54,484 nt of DNA from positions 1-54,484 of the forward strand of contig JAJQEO010000037.1 of NCBI GenBank assembly GCA_021201665.1, written 5' to 3'. The translations under genes and the position numbers were made by a program. The notes beneath the pieces are model-generated. The model saw only the letters and a program-made list of their open reading frames with translations. It was not told the DNA's origin and did no database searches. This stretch comes from Lachnospiraceae bacterium (GTDB taxonomy: Bacteria; Bacillota; Clostridia; Lachnospirales; Lachnospiraceae). This document shows positions 22,356 through 29,997 of the stretch, piece after piece (within the stretch, counting starts at the first letter, position 1; each line of letters begins with the position of its first letter).

Positions 22356-25001
22356 TCAGTTCGCACTCCGCGCCTTTTTCGCGATTCTTTCTTCACGTTC
22401 TTTGGTATATTTTGCGATGGTTGGCGCGATCATCTGCTTCGGAAGAGACGGGGCATTGTAGCGGCGCACCAGTTTAATTGCGTCAAATTCGCACTTGGTC
22501 GCGCAGACACCGCAGCCGATGCACTGGTACTGATCGACATAGGTTACGCCGCAGCCCAGGCAGCGGGCGGTCTCTTTCCGAATCTGCTCCTCTGTAAGAT
22601 CCTTTCTCAGGTCTTTAAACGTCTTGCGCGACTCCTCCGCCTTCACCTCCGGCGGATTCTGGCGCGGCATGCGGTCGTATCCTGCCGCAGAAAGGCTCTC
22701 TTTATCCAGCGGAATGTAATTCCGTTCCCTCTTTACCGCGAGGCCGCGTCCGCGGATGAAACGATGAATGGAGATCGCGCCCTGCTTTCCGGCTGCGATG
22801 GCGTCGATTGCGAATTTTGGTCCGGTCACCACATCGCCGCCTGCGAAGATGTCTTTCTCCTTCGACTGCCAGGTGATTTCTTCTACCTTGATGGAATTTC
22901 CTCTGCCAAATTCAACAGCAGTGCCTGTAAGCAGATCGCCCGTAACGATGCTCTGACCGATCGCGGTGAGGATATGATCCGCTTTTACAGTAATTGTGTC
23001 GTTTTCGTCATAGGACGGGCTGAAACGTCCTTCCTCGTTGAATACGGAAACACAGCGCATAAACTCCACGCCAATCGCTTTTCCGTTTTCAGTCAGGATC
23101 CGCTTCGGTCCCCAGCCATTACAGATCTGTACGCCCTCACCGGTCGCGTCCGCCTGCTCCTTCGGAAGCGCAGGCATCTCGTGCGGCTGCTCCAGGCAAT
23201 ACATGGAAACAGATCCATTTGCCACACGCACCGCACTTCTCGCGACATCGATCGCCACGTTTCCGCCGCCGACCACGACACAGTCTCCCTTTAATTCCGT
23301 GATCTTATGCAGGCTTACCTCGCGCAGGAAATCGACACCCGAGATTACACCTTCCGCATCCTCGCCTTCCACATTCAGCTTCCGCCCGGCCTGTGCGCCG
23401 ATCGCCACATAGAATGCCCGGTATCCCTGCTCACGCAACTGCGCGATCGTGATGTCCTTTCCGACCTCCACACCGCAGCGGATCTCCACGCCCAGCTTGC
23501 GGATGATTTCGATTTCCGCGTCAATCACGTCCCGATCCAGGCAAAATTCCGGGATTCCCATGGTCAGCATGCCGCCAGCACGCTCATTTTTCTCAAATAC
23601 TGTGACCGGATACCCCTCGCAGCCCAGATAATACGCGCAGGACAGACCCGCCGGGCCGCTGCCGATGATCACCACCTTTTCGTTATAATGCGTATATACC
23701 TGCGGCACGTAGGTATCGACCGCCTTCAGATCCAGATCGGCGATAAACTTCTTGATCTCATCAATCGCCAGAGGCTCATCGACCCGGTTCCGGCTGCACT
23801 CGGTCTCACAGGAATGCGGACAGACACGGCCGCAGACTGCCGGGAACGGATTATCGCGTTTAATTACGCGGAGCGCCTCGTCATATTTTCCCTGGGAAGC
23901 TTTTTTGATGTAGCCCTGGATCGATATGTGCGCCGGACACTTCGATTTACATGGACTCGAGCCCGTCTCCGAAACCATCACGCGCTTTCTCCAGTTTTCC
24001 TTATCCCATCTCTCCTCGCCCCACTCATGATCGTAAGGAGTTTCCGTCGTCATCTTCGGTGTTTTCCCGGTCAGCGCATTTCCAAGCACCAGCGCGTTCG
24101 CGTTGCAGGATTCCACACAGGCGCCGCAGGCGACACAATTATCCGGATTGATCTCCGCGACGAAATTTGACCGCACATAGTCCGGGCAGCGCATCAGGGA
24201 CACGCGGCGCAGCACCGAGCAGGAGCATCCGCAGCAGTTGCAGATAAACGTGGATTTATTGACCCCTTCATTATTGAAAATCTCGTGCACCAGTCCTTCA
24301 CGCTCCGCGTCGCGGAGGATTTGTTCCGCTTCCTCCCTCGTAATGCGGCGGGCCCGGCCGGTCTTCACATAATACTCAGCTTCCGCTCCAATCTGGATGC
24401 AGCGGTCCTCGATCTGATGCTCGCACGGCTCGCCGAGCAGCTTTTTGGAGGTACGGCAGGCACAGACCGTCACAGAATAATAATCGCTCTGATCCAGGTA
24501 GGTCTGCACCTCTTCATAGGAAACCGTCTTCGTCTGCGCGTCAATCGACCGGCCGATCGGAATTACACGCATGAAACCAGCCCCTACCGGAGCCTTCGCC
24601 GCACCCTTCACGCCGCTTTTGAATCCTGTCATATCAAAATACTTCGCGACCTCCATATTTCGCATGGACGGTTTCGTCAGGCAATGCTCGCAGACGCCCG
24701 GCGCCCACGGCACACGGTTGTAGTACCGCTGCCCATCTTCCTTATCCTCAAAAAACAGGACACCGATCTCCCCGAGTTCCACAATCTGATCCCGGATCTC
24801 ATCCGCAGGCACCTGATTGCGCTCCGCGATCTGCTCCACCGTCTCCGGATTTCTGGTACACAGAAGCGCCACCTCTGCCAGTGCGTCATCGACTCCCATC
24901 GATTTCAAGAGCTGTACAGGTGCGTCATCCTCCACGAACGCCTCCGGAGAGTCATTCGGGATATTGCTGATCGAGTTTGCCAGTTCGATTACTTTTTTCA
25001 T
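22356..25001 (-). CDS. Multidomain FeS / FAD NAD(P)-dependent oxidoreductase (GltD/NfnB-like)
   Basis: An 881-residue cytoplasmic protein. Residues 1-330 are a winged-helix-like start, a CEHCLTKP segment, VCACRTSKK, CNCCGCSCSVLRR and a full 4Fe-4S motif CVACGACVESCNANAL. Next comes the GltD-type domain: a cysteine cluster (CPAHISIQGY, CGRVCPHSCETECSR), FAD-binding IIGSGPAGLSCAYYLG, NAD(P)-binding VVGGGNVAIDVARSA and the IFAGGDVVTGP closing motif. The C-terminus adds CLGCG and CIGCGVCATKCEFDAI. GltD-fold subunits move electrons between NAD(P)H and FeS carriers. Partner genes downstream are hypA, hypB and an MBL hydrolase. ATGAAAAAAGTAATCGAAC is preceded by GAAAGGACGG. Redox partner unknown; hydrogenase or ferredoxin coupling is conjecture. 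Confidence 0.85.
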   Translation of the reverse strand: MKKVIELANSISNIPNDSPEAFVEDDAPVQLLKSMGVDDALAEVALLCTRNPETVEQIAERNQVPADEIRDQIVELGEIGVLFFEDKEDGQRYYNRVPWAPGVCEHCLTKPSMRNMEVAKYFDMTGFKSGVKGAAKAPVGAGFMRVIPIGRSIDAQTKTVSYEEVQTYLDQSDYYSVTVCACRTSKKLLGEPCEHQIEDRCIQIGAEAEYYVKTGRARRITREEAEQILRDAEREGLVHEIFNNEGVNKSTFICNCCGCSCSVLRRVSLMRCPDYVRSNFVAEINPDNCVACGACVESCNANALVLGNALTGKTPKMTTETPYDHEWGEERWDKENWRKRVMVSETGSSPCKSKCPAHISIQGYIKKASQGKYDEALRVIKRDNPFPAVCGRVCPHSCETECSRNRVDEPLAIDEIKKFIADLDLKAVDTYVPQVYTHYNEKVVIIGSGPAGLSCAYYLGCEGYPVTVFEKNERAGGMLTMGIPEFCLDRDVIDAEIEIIRKLGVEIRCGVEVGKDITIAQLREQGYRAFYVAIGAQAGRKLNVEGEDAEGVISGVDFLREVSLHKITELKGDCVVVGGGNVAIDVARSAVRVANGSVSMYCLEQPHEMPALPKEQADATGEGVQICNGWGPKRILTENGKAIGVEFMRCVSVFNEEGRFSPSYDENDTITVKADHILTAIGQSIVTGDLLTGTAVEFGRGNSIKVEEITWQSKEKDIFAGGDVVTGPKFAIDAIAAGKQGAISIHRFIRGRGLAVKRERNYIPLDKESLSAAGYDRMPRQNPPEVKAEESRKTFKDLRKDLTEEQIRKETARCLGCGVTYVDQYQCIGCGVCATKCEFDAIKLVRRYNAPSLPKQMIAPTIAKYTKEREERIAKKARSAN

Positions 25002-25072
25002 CCTTGTATCCGTCCTTTCTTCCTGTTTATAATTTCTACGCAGCTTCTTGCATATTGACCATCAAAATTGTC

Positions 25073-25109
25073 CGGCACGAGTGCCGCAAATCTTGATGAC
25101 CGCATTATA
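25073..25109 (-). promoter_or_regulatory. -10 element and 5' hairpin of the oxidoreductase operon
   Basis: A minus-strand TATAAT (25104-25109) preceded by TGTGTAC has no good -35. The transcript would begin within a few bases of an imperfect hairpin whose tip is GCGGCAC/GTGCCGG (25073-25086) and whose base is CATCAA/TTGATG. The rest of 25110-25440 holds no gene I can see. Confidence 0.5.
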
Positions 25110-25452
25110 GTACACAGAATAACATGAAGGGTTTTTTCTTTGTTGTCAGTTTCAACAATATTTCTTCTCATTCCCGGACATTTTTATTCAAAATATCCGA
25201 TTTTTTCAGTGCAGTAATCATCCATGCAGCATTTGCTGATCGCCAGCAAACCATTGCGGAACACATTGTCAGCGAAGCTTTCTCCTGACGTTCATTTCCA
25301 TAAATATAGAATCGTCATATAAATCGCCTAATGGATGCTTGGCAGAGTCTTCTATTTAGCGCATAAAATGATTCAAAGTGAAATAATATGTTTGCAATTT
25401 GCTTCATTTTATGGTATTTTTCTTGTATCTTATATCAGAAAGGTGAATGTCA

Positions 25453-25725
25453 ATGACTACAATCAGTATCAGACTCGATGATGATGAAAAAAAAGAACTG
25501 GAAGAGATGTGCTCCAGCATGGGAATGAGTATCAGTACGTTTTATATGCTCTATACAAAGAAAGCGCTTCGGGACAGACGTATCCCTTTTGAAATCACCG
25601 CGCCAAAAGACCCTTTTTATTCTTCTTCAAACATCAGTCAGCTAAAAAAAGCTGACAGGCAGATCAGAAACGGCCAGGTAGTTGAAAAAACCATGGAAGA
25701 ACTGGAGGCACTGGAAAGTGAGTAA
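25453..25725 (+). CDS. relB: RelB/DinJ family antitoxin
   Basis: The 90-residue protein starts MTTISIRLDDDEKKELEEMC followed by SSMGMSISTFYMLYTKKALR, the ribbon-helix-helix of RelB/DinJ antitoxins; the C-terminal part (AKDPFYSSSNISQLKKAD) is the toxin-binding arm. An ATG at 25447 sits one base from the AAAGGTG site, so the ATG at 25453, seven bases away, is preferred. It overlaps the toxin gene by 8 bp. It should neutralise the toxin and repress the operon. Confidence 0.92.
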   Translation: MTTISIRLDDDEKKELEEMCSSMGMSISTFYMLYTKKALRDRRIPFEITAPKDPFYSSSNISQLKKADRQIRNGQVVEKTMEELEALESE

Positions 25726-25978
25726 AATACAATTTGCCGAAGACACCTGGGATGATTACCTGTACTGGCAAACGCAGGATAAGAAAACGCTGAGAAAGAT
25801 AAATGCATTGTTGAAAGAAATTCAGCGAACTCCTTTTGAAGGTGCAGGAAAGCCTGAGCCTTTAAAAGGAGATCTGAGTGGTATGTGGAGCCGGCGAATT
25901 AACAGTGAAGATCGTCTGGTTTACCGTTATGAAAGGGATACCGTTATTGTCGAACAGTGCAAAGGCCATTATGAATAA
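25718..25978 (+). CDS. yoeB: YoeB/Txe family ribosome-dependent mRNA interferase toxin
   Basis: The 86-residue protein follows the YoeB pattern throughout: EDTWDDYLYWQTQDKKTLRK, TPFEGAGKPEPLKGDLSGMW, SRRINSEDRLVYRY and the terminal KGHYE. The catalytic glutamate, arginine and His-Tyr pair are all present, so it should be active. The start is a GTG inside the end of relB (25718), with GGAGG about eight bases upstream. An unusual feature is that the toxin partners a RelB/DinJ-type antitoxin rather than the more common YefM type. Confidence 0.94.
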   Translation: MSKIQFAEDTWDDYLYWQTQDKKTLRKINALLKEIQRTPFEGAGKPEPLKGDLSGMWSRRINSEDRLVYRYERDTVIVEQCKGHYE

Positions 25979-26018
25979 ATATTACAATATAGTGTCATCG
26001 AAACATGCGAAAGCAGCG

Positions 26019-26067
26019 AGTTATCGAATCACTTTTTTTAATTTACAAAAAAAATGACTCGATAACT
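26019..26067 (+). terminator. Hairpin after yoeB
   Basis: AGTTATCGA (26019-26027) pairs with TCGATAACT (26059-26067); the stem extends inward through an A/T-rich segment with two mismatches. It can act as a terminator in either direction. The 100 bp beyond it are empty. Confidence 0.6.
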
Positions 26068-26175
26068 TGTACTTTTCATTAAATGTGCTCTATATCTCGT
26101 TTAAAAAATCTGCTCCATCCCACATAGGAATTCATTCGCGGGAATAAATGCTGTGAAGCAACCCCGGCAGCAGAA

Positions 26176-27723
26176 TTACATTTTCCCTTCCCGGTAATTC
26201 TGCGCATCATCCGGATCTCCGCTCCCGCTGTATACCGGATACCCCGGATATTCATACAGCGGCCGCGTTCTGCCGACCGTCTGCGGATTGCGGTCGGTCA
26301 CGGTCAGGGTGCCTGGAGCGGTTCCTTCTTCCACCCATGTATCCAAAGCATGCAGGAAATCTGACATGATAATAAAGCTGCCGTCGGTTCCGTGGCCATA
26401 GCCCGGAGCCAGGTAGAACCTCATAAACTTCCTCAAATCCTCCTGCCCGTATTTCTCCAGCAGGTTCTCATAATACTGAATGGTGCCATACATAGTTACC
26501 TGCGGATCGGTGGTTCCCTGTACCAGGATCAGCTTTCCGCCTCTCTGTATAAACGCATCCAGATTGGTATCATAAGCATCCAGCCATTTTGAGAGCTCCA
26601 GAATACGATCCTTCCACTTCTCCGGATCAAAGGAATCGTCATCTAACTCATAATTCGGATCCTGCGCGAAGAAGCTCTGGAAAACGCTGTCGCTCCCGGT
26701 CGATCTTCCGATCTCCATGGCCTGCTTCTGCATGGAAAGCGGGATCAGAAGAGAAGTCCCCTCAAACACCGAATACCCCGGAAATACCGGCTGCCCATAC
26801 TCGAGCGGATACGGCATGACATAAGGCTCTTCGAACGCCTCAAGGATCTGGAACTGCTCCTCTGAGACGACTTTCCTGACCGCTGCTTTCAGTTCTTCAT
26901 GCTTTTGCCTGGCCGCGGATGAATTGGAAATCAGGCCATCCTTGACGCCATCCAGCTCATCACAGAGTCCCAGTACCGCTTCCTGAATTCTGGCATCCGT
27001 CTCCGGATCAATCCAGCCTGCCTCACCAATCTTTGCCGCCACTCTGTTGCTGCGGATATCCGAAAGGACCTTCTGCACCCAGTACAGCACCGGGAAAAAG
27101 CAGATCGCCCCGTCATAATCCTCCGGATAATTCTGTATTGCTTTCATACACTCACGCCCGCCATTCGAGCCCCCGTAAAAATAGACCTTTTCCGGTTTTT
27201 CCCCATATACCAGCTCTGTCAGGACAGCGACTGTATCCTTTACCTTTTTCAGAGACTGATGCGCAAAGTTCTCAAAGCACTCCCGGTTTATCGCCCAGCT
27301 GCAGTCCATCATATCGCCGTTGATAAATGTATGACCGCTGTCGCTGGCAAAGACCACATACCCCTGCTTTAAGGCAGAATGATCGGTACGATCCTGGCCA
27401 TGCGGCGGCATCGTGCATGGCGGCACATAGCCATTGACTCCGCCGCCGCCCAGCTGCATGATTTTCCCATTCCAGGCAAGCGGCATCCCGGCCTCAAAAT
27501 GAATGTCCGGCGCCTCCGGGTCAACCGGATGGATTACGCCCTCGTACCGGTATACATCAGCGGTAAAGGAAAGGTGATAGGCCTGTCCAAACGGAGACGG
27601 ATCCGGCTCGCCTTCGTGAAACAGTTTACACGCCGTCACCGTTGCACCGCGTGTTGGCAGACCAATTTGCTCCGCCGGGATTTCCAGCGGTAATTTCAGC
27701 ATCTTTGCACAATTTTTCAGCAT
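26176..27723 (-). CDS. Tannase / feruloyl esterase family hydrolase
   Basis: The 515-residue protein has the alpha/beta-hydrolase arrangement of the tannase/feruloyl esterase family (PF07519): GGGGVNGYVPPC near residue 93, DSGHT, the nucleophile elbow YGGSNGGRE with Ser186, VQGTTDPQVT for the acid and GYGHGTDG for the histidine. It would release phenolic acids such as ferulate or gallate from sugar esters. No signal peptide is present, so it acts inside the cell after uptake. GAGGAGGATCATAA supports the start. It is the last gene of the minus-strand block with GH3 enzymes, an esterase and an ABC importer. Confidence 0.85.
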   Translation of the reverse strand: MLKNCAKMLKLPLEIPAEQIGLPTRGATVTACKLFHEGEPDPSPFGQAYHLSFTADVYRYEGVIHPVDPEAPDIHFEAGMPLAWNGKIMQLGGGGVNGYVPPCTMPPHGQDRTDHSALKQGYVVFASDSGHTFINGDMMDCSWAINRECFENFAHQSLKKVKDTVAVLTELVYGEKPEKVYFYGGSNGGRECMKAIQNYPEDYDGAICFFPVLYWVQKVLSDIRSNRVAAKIGEAGWIDPETDARIQEAVLGLCDELDGVKDGLISNSSAARQKHEELKAAVRKVVSEEQFQILEAFEEPYVMPYPLEYGQPVFPGYSVFEGTSLLIPLSMQKQAMEIGRSTGSDSVFQSFFAQDPNYELDDDSFDPEKWKDRILELSKWLDAYDTNLDAFIQRGGKLILVQGTTDPQVTMYGTIQYYENLLEKYGQEDLRKFMRFYLAPGYGHGTDGSFIIMSDFLHALDTWVEEGTAPGTLTVTDRNPQTVGRTRPLYEYPGYPVYSGSGDPDDAQNYREGKM

Positions 27724-27805
27724 TTTATGATCCTCCTCTCAGATACAGTCTTCCTCGCAGAAGACAAGCGTCGTTTTTGTTCGTTGTTAATCATTTTTGT
27801 TTATT

Positions 27806-28627
27806 TTAAATTCGTTCCGGACTGTATACAATATTCCCGGTTTTCCCATCGGTTCTCATATATCCCTGCCCGTAAGCTTTCGCGACAAATCCATGGGAGC
27901 CGAGAAAATCATAAGGGATTTTATCATCCGTTCCCTCGCGTATCTCCTCGCAGACATCCAATACCTCATCCAATAAGCTGTTCGGGGGGATTACATTTCC
28001 GTGGGAGAGGAAAATCGTACGGTATTTTCCTTTCAGCTGTTCCCTCACACAGGCAAGGTTTTTTTCATACTCCGTGATTTTCAAACTGAAAGCGGTATCC
28101 TGCAGCATGGTAAAAAAGTTGCACGCATCGCCGGAAAGCAGCGCTTCCTCCTCACGAATGAGATACATCATGCACCCGGGCGTATGCCCGCCGCACGCAA
28201 ATGCTTCAATGGTCAGGCCTCCAAGGTCAAACATGTCTCCATTCTTTACAGGATGAAATTGATCCGGATCTCCATTCGGAAGATAATCCTGATCTTCCAC
28301 CTCGCCAAATCTCGGAGAAGTTGCCAGATAAGCGCTTCTCATTTCCTTCGAACGATGATTCATAAAGACAACCCGATCCAGAGGATTCATGTAGACATCT
28401 GAAAACTGAACAGCCCCCGAAGCATGATCGACATGTCCGTGCGTCAGCAACACAGTAACCGACCGGTCGGTGAGTGTTTCTACAAAAGCTTTCAGATCGC
28501 CCACACCGCTGCCGGTATCCAGAAGCGCAGCCCTCTCTTTTCCCTCGACTAAATACATCTGCTCGTTTACGATTCCGCGGATCCTGGTCGTGGAATCTGA
28601 GACTTTCTCCGATGTAAACCGAATCAT
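27806..28627 (-). CDS. MBL-fold metallo-hydrolase (glycoside locus)
   Basis: The 273-residue protein has THGHVDHASG, GGHTPGCMM and LLSGDACN, the metal ligands of an active metallo-beta-lactamase-fold hydrolase. It resembles the 20103 protein over its whole length. The ATG at 28627 is preceded by AGGAGATGGTGGT. In this locus it may hydrolyse a lactone or thioester produced during breakdown of the imported compound; that is inference from position only. It begins 152 bp after the second binding-protein gene, across two strong hairpins. Confidence 0.85.
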   Translation of the reverse strand: MIRFTSEKVSDSTTRIRGIVNEQMYLVEGKERAALLDTGSGVGDLKAFVETLTDRSVTVLLTHGHVDHASGAVQFSDVYMNPLDRVVFMNHRSKEMRSAYLATSPRFGEVEDQDYLPNGDPDQFHPVKNGDMFDLGGLTIEAFACGGHTPGCMMYLIREEEALLSGDACNFFTMLQDTAFSLKITEYEKNLACVREQLKGKYRTIFLSHGNVIPPNSLLDEVLDVCEEIREGTDDKIPYDFLGSHGFVAKAYGQGYMRTDGKTGNIVYSPERI

Positions 28628-28669
28628 ACCACCATCTCCTCATATAATTTATTCAGCATGATTAAAGTC

Positions 28670-28733
28670 GAGCAGGAGACACCCCGCCTCCTGCTCACCT
28701 GATTCAGTATGAGGCGCTTTTTTCGCCTCATAC
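28670..28733 (-). terminator. Two consecutive hairpins after the second binding-protein gene
   Basis: GAGCAGGAG/CTCCTGCTC (28670-28696) and GTATGAGGCG/CGCCTCATAC (28707-28733) are both perfect. They lie between the binding protein (ends 28779) and the MBL gene. Neither has a good minus-strand U-run, so partial termination or 3' stabilisation of the upstream mRNA is likely. Confidence 0.6.
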
Positions 28734-28778
28734 CCTGTTTCTTTTACTTTACATCAATGTCCACCGCAGTACACTGAT

Positions 28779-29963
28779 TTACTCACCCAGATAGCTTCCT
28801 ACGCGGGCTGTAATATCTGAGATGTTCCAGTAATCCGTGCTCTGATAGGTTTCCACCAGCGCTTCTCTCTCCCCTATGGTCATATCGCCGCCGGTGAGGG
28901 AGCAGAAGGATAAGATTTCATCCGGCAAAAGGCCTCCGGGTACTTCGCCATTTGTATAGGTAGACGCAGCCTCGTATTCCTCAGCAGATGTTACGAGGAA
29001 GCTGCTGAACAGAGGAACCAGTCTCGGATCTTCTTCACAGAACAGACGATCCGCTCCGCATAATCCATTGAACACCTGCATATACAGATCGACCATGTAC
29101 ACACTTGCTCCCGCAGTGGTTGCTGTCAACAGTCCGGCTTCAAAGTACTCTGCGGCATCACTGCATTCTCCCTGTACCAGCGCAATCTGACCGCTCAGCC
29201 CGGCAGACTGAATTGCCGCAAGAACATAATCTCCGGAACCGCAGTAAACAATTCCATCCAAATCTGAGCCATAGGACGCGAGAATATCAGACGCGCCTGT
29301 TCCGATATCACTGCCTCTGTATTCCGCGACAACATTCATCCCTGTATCCGCAGCCGCAGCCTCAGCGCCTTCTACCATTTCATCGCTCATGGTCTCACCC
29401 TCGCTGTTCGCGATGATCGCGATGTTTTCACATCCCTGCTCTGCAAGCACCTCAGTACTGTCGTAGCCTCCCTTATAATTTGAGCCATCTGTTCCGCCCA
29501 GATCTCCTACAATGCCACAGTTGTATTCCGAACCATCCACGACAAGAGCTACCTCATCGGTGTAAGAGCGTGTCTGCAGTACATAGTAGACACCATTCTC
29601 CTCCATGTACTCATAAAGGGACGGAGAAGAGCCCAGAATCATGATAATTCCGTCACAGCCGTTGGAAACCAGCGTTTCCACTGCGGTACTGATCGCCTCG
29701 GTATCCCATGCGGTCATGTCGTAGTATTCCATTTCACAATTTGTCAGCTCCGCACAATAGTCCAGTACATTGTGGAACTGCTGAGACTGCTCATCAGCGG
29801 TTGACAGATAAAAGAATCCGATTTTATAACCGCCCAGATCGTCCGCGCTCAGGTTTTCTCCGGCTGTCAGTACCTCCGCGCTGCCTTCCTCTGCGCTTAC
29901 CGGAGCCGCTATCGCTGCTGCCATCATTGTCGCCGCCATAATTACTGACCAGGCTTTTTTCAT
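28779..29963 (-). CDS. ABC transporter substrate-binding protein 2 (sugar type)
   Basis: The 394-residue protein has a signal peptide (MKKAWSVIMAATMMAAAIAA then PVSA) and a periplasmic-binding-protein-like fold of the ribose/galactose class (LGGYKIGFFYLSTADEQSQQ, SNGCDGIIMILGSS). No lipobox cysteine follows the hydrophobic core, which is unusual for a Gram-positive binding protein; cleavage after VSA is predicted instead. It is a close paralogue of the 33559 protein along its length (for example FHN.LDYCAELTNCEMEYYD and PDEILSFCSLTGG in both). AAGGAGGACATTGAA supports the ATG at 29963. It probably shares the permeases and ATPase with copy 1 but may bind a different ligand. Confidence 0.88.
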   Translation of the reverse strand: MKKAWSVIMAATMMAAAIAAPVSAEEGSAEVLTAGENLSADDLGGYKIGFFYLSTADEQSQQFHNVLDYCAELTNCEMEYYDMTAWDTEAISTAVETLVSNGCDGIIMILGSSPSLYEYMEENGVYYVLQTRSYTDEVALVVDGSEYNCGIVGDLGGTDGSNYKGGYDSTEVLAEQGCENIAIIANSEGETMSDEMVEGAEAAAADTGMNVVAEYRGSDIGTGASDILASYGSDLDGIVYCGSGDYVLAAIQSAGLSGQIALVQGECSDAAEYFEAGLLTATTAGASVYMVDLYMQVFNGLCGADRLFCEEDPRLVPLFSSFLVTSAEEYEAASTYTNGEVPGGLLPDEILSFCSLTGGDMTIGEREALVETYQSTDYWNISDITARVGSYLGE

Positions 29964-29997
29964 TTTCAATGTCCTCCTTATTTGTTTTTTGGTTCCC

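Noticed and set aside
23307-24170. A 287-codon plus-strand frame inside the large oxidoreductase gene
   Set aside because: Antisense shadow of the FAD-binding region; the minus-strand frame holds all the FeS and Rossmann motifs.
25060-25109. Known riboswitch
   Set aside because: The stem does not match any consensus I can recall, and no conserved loop is visible.
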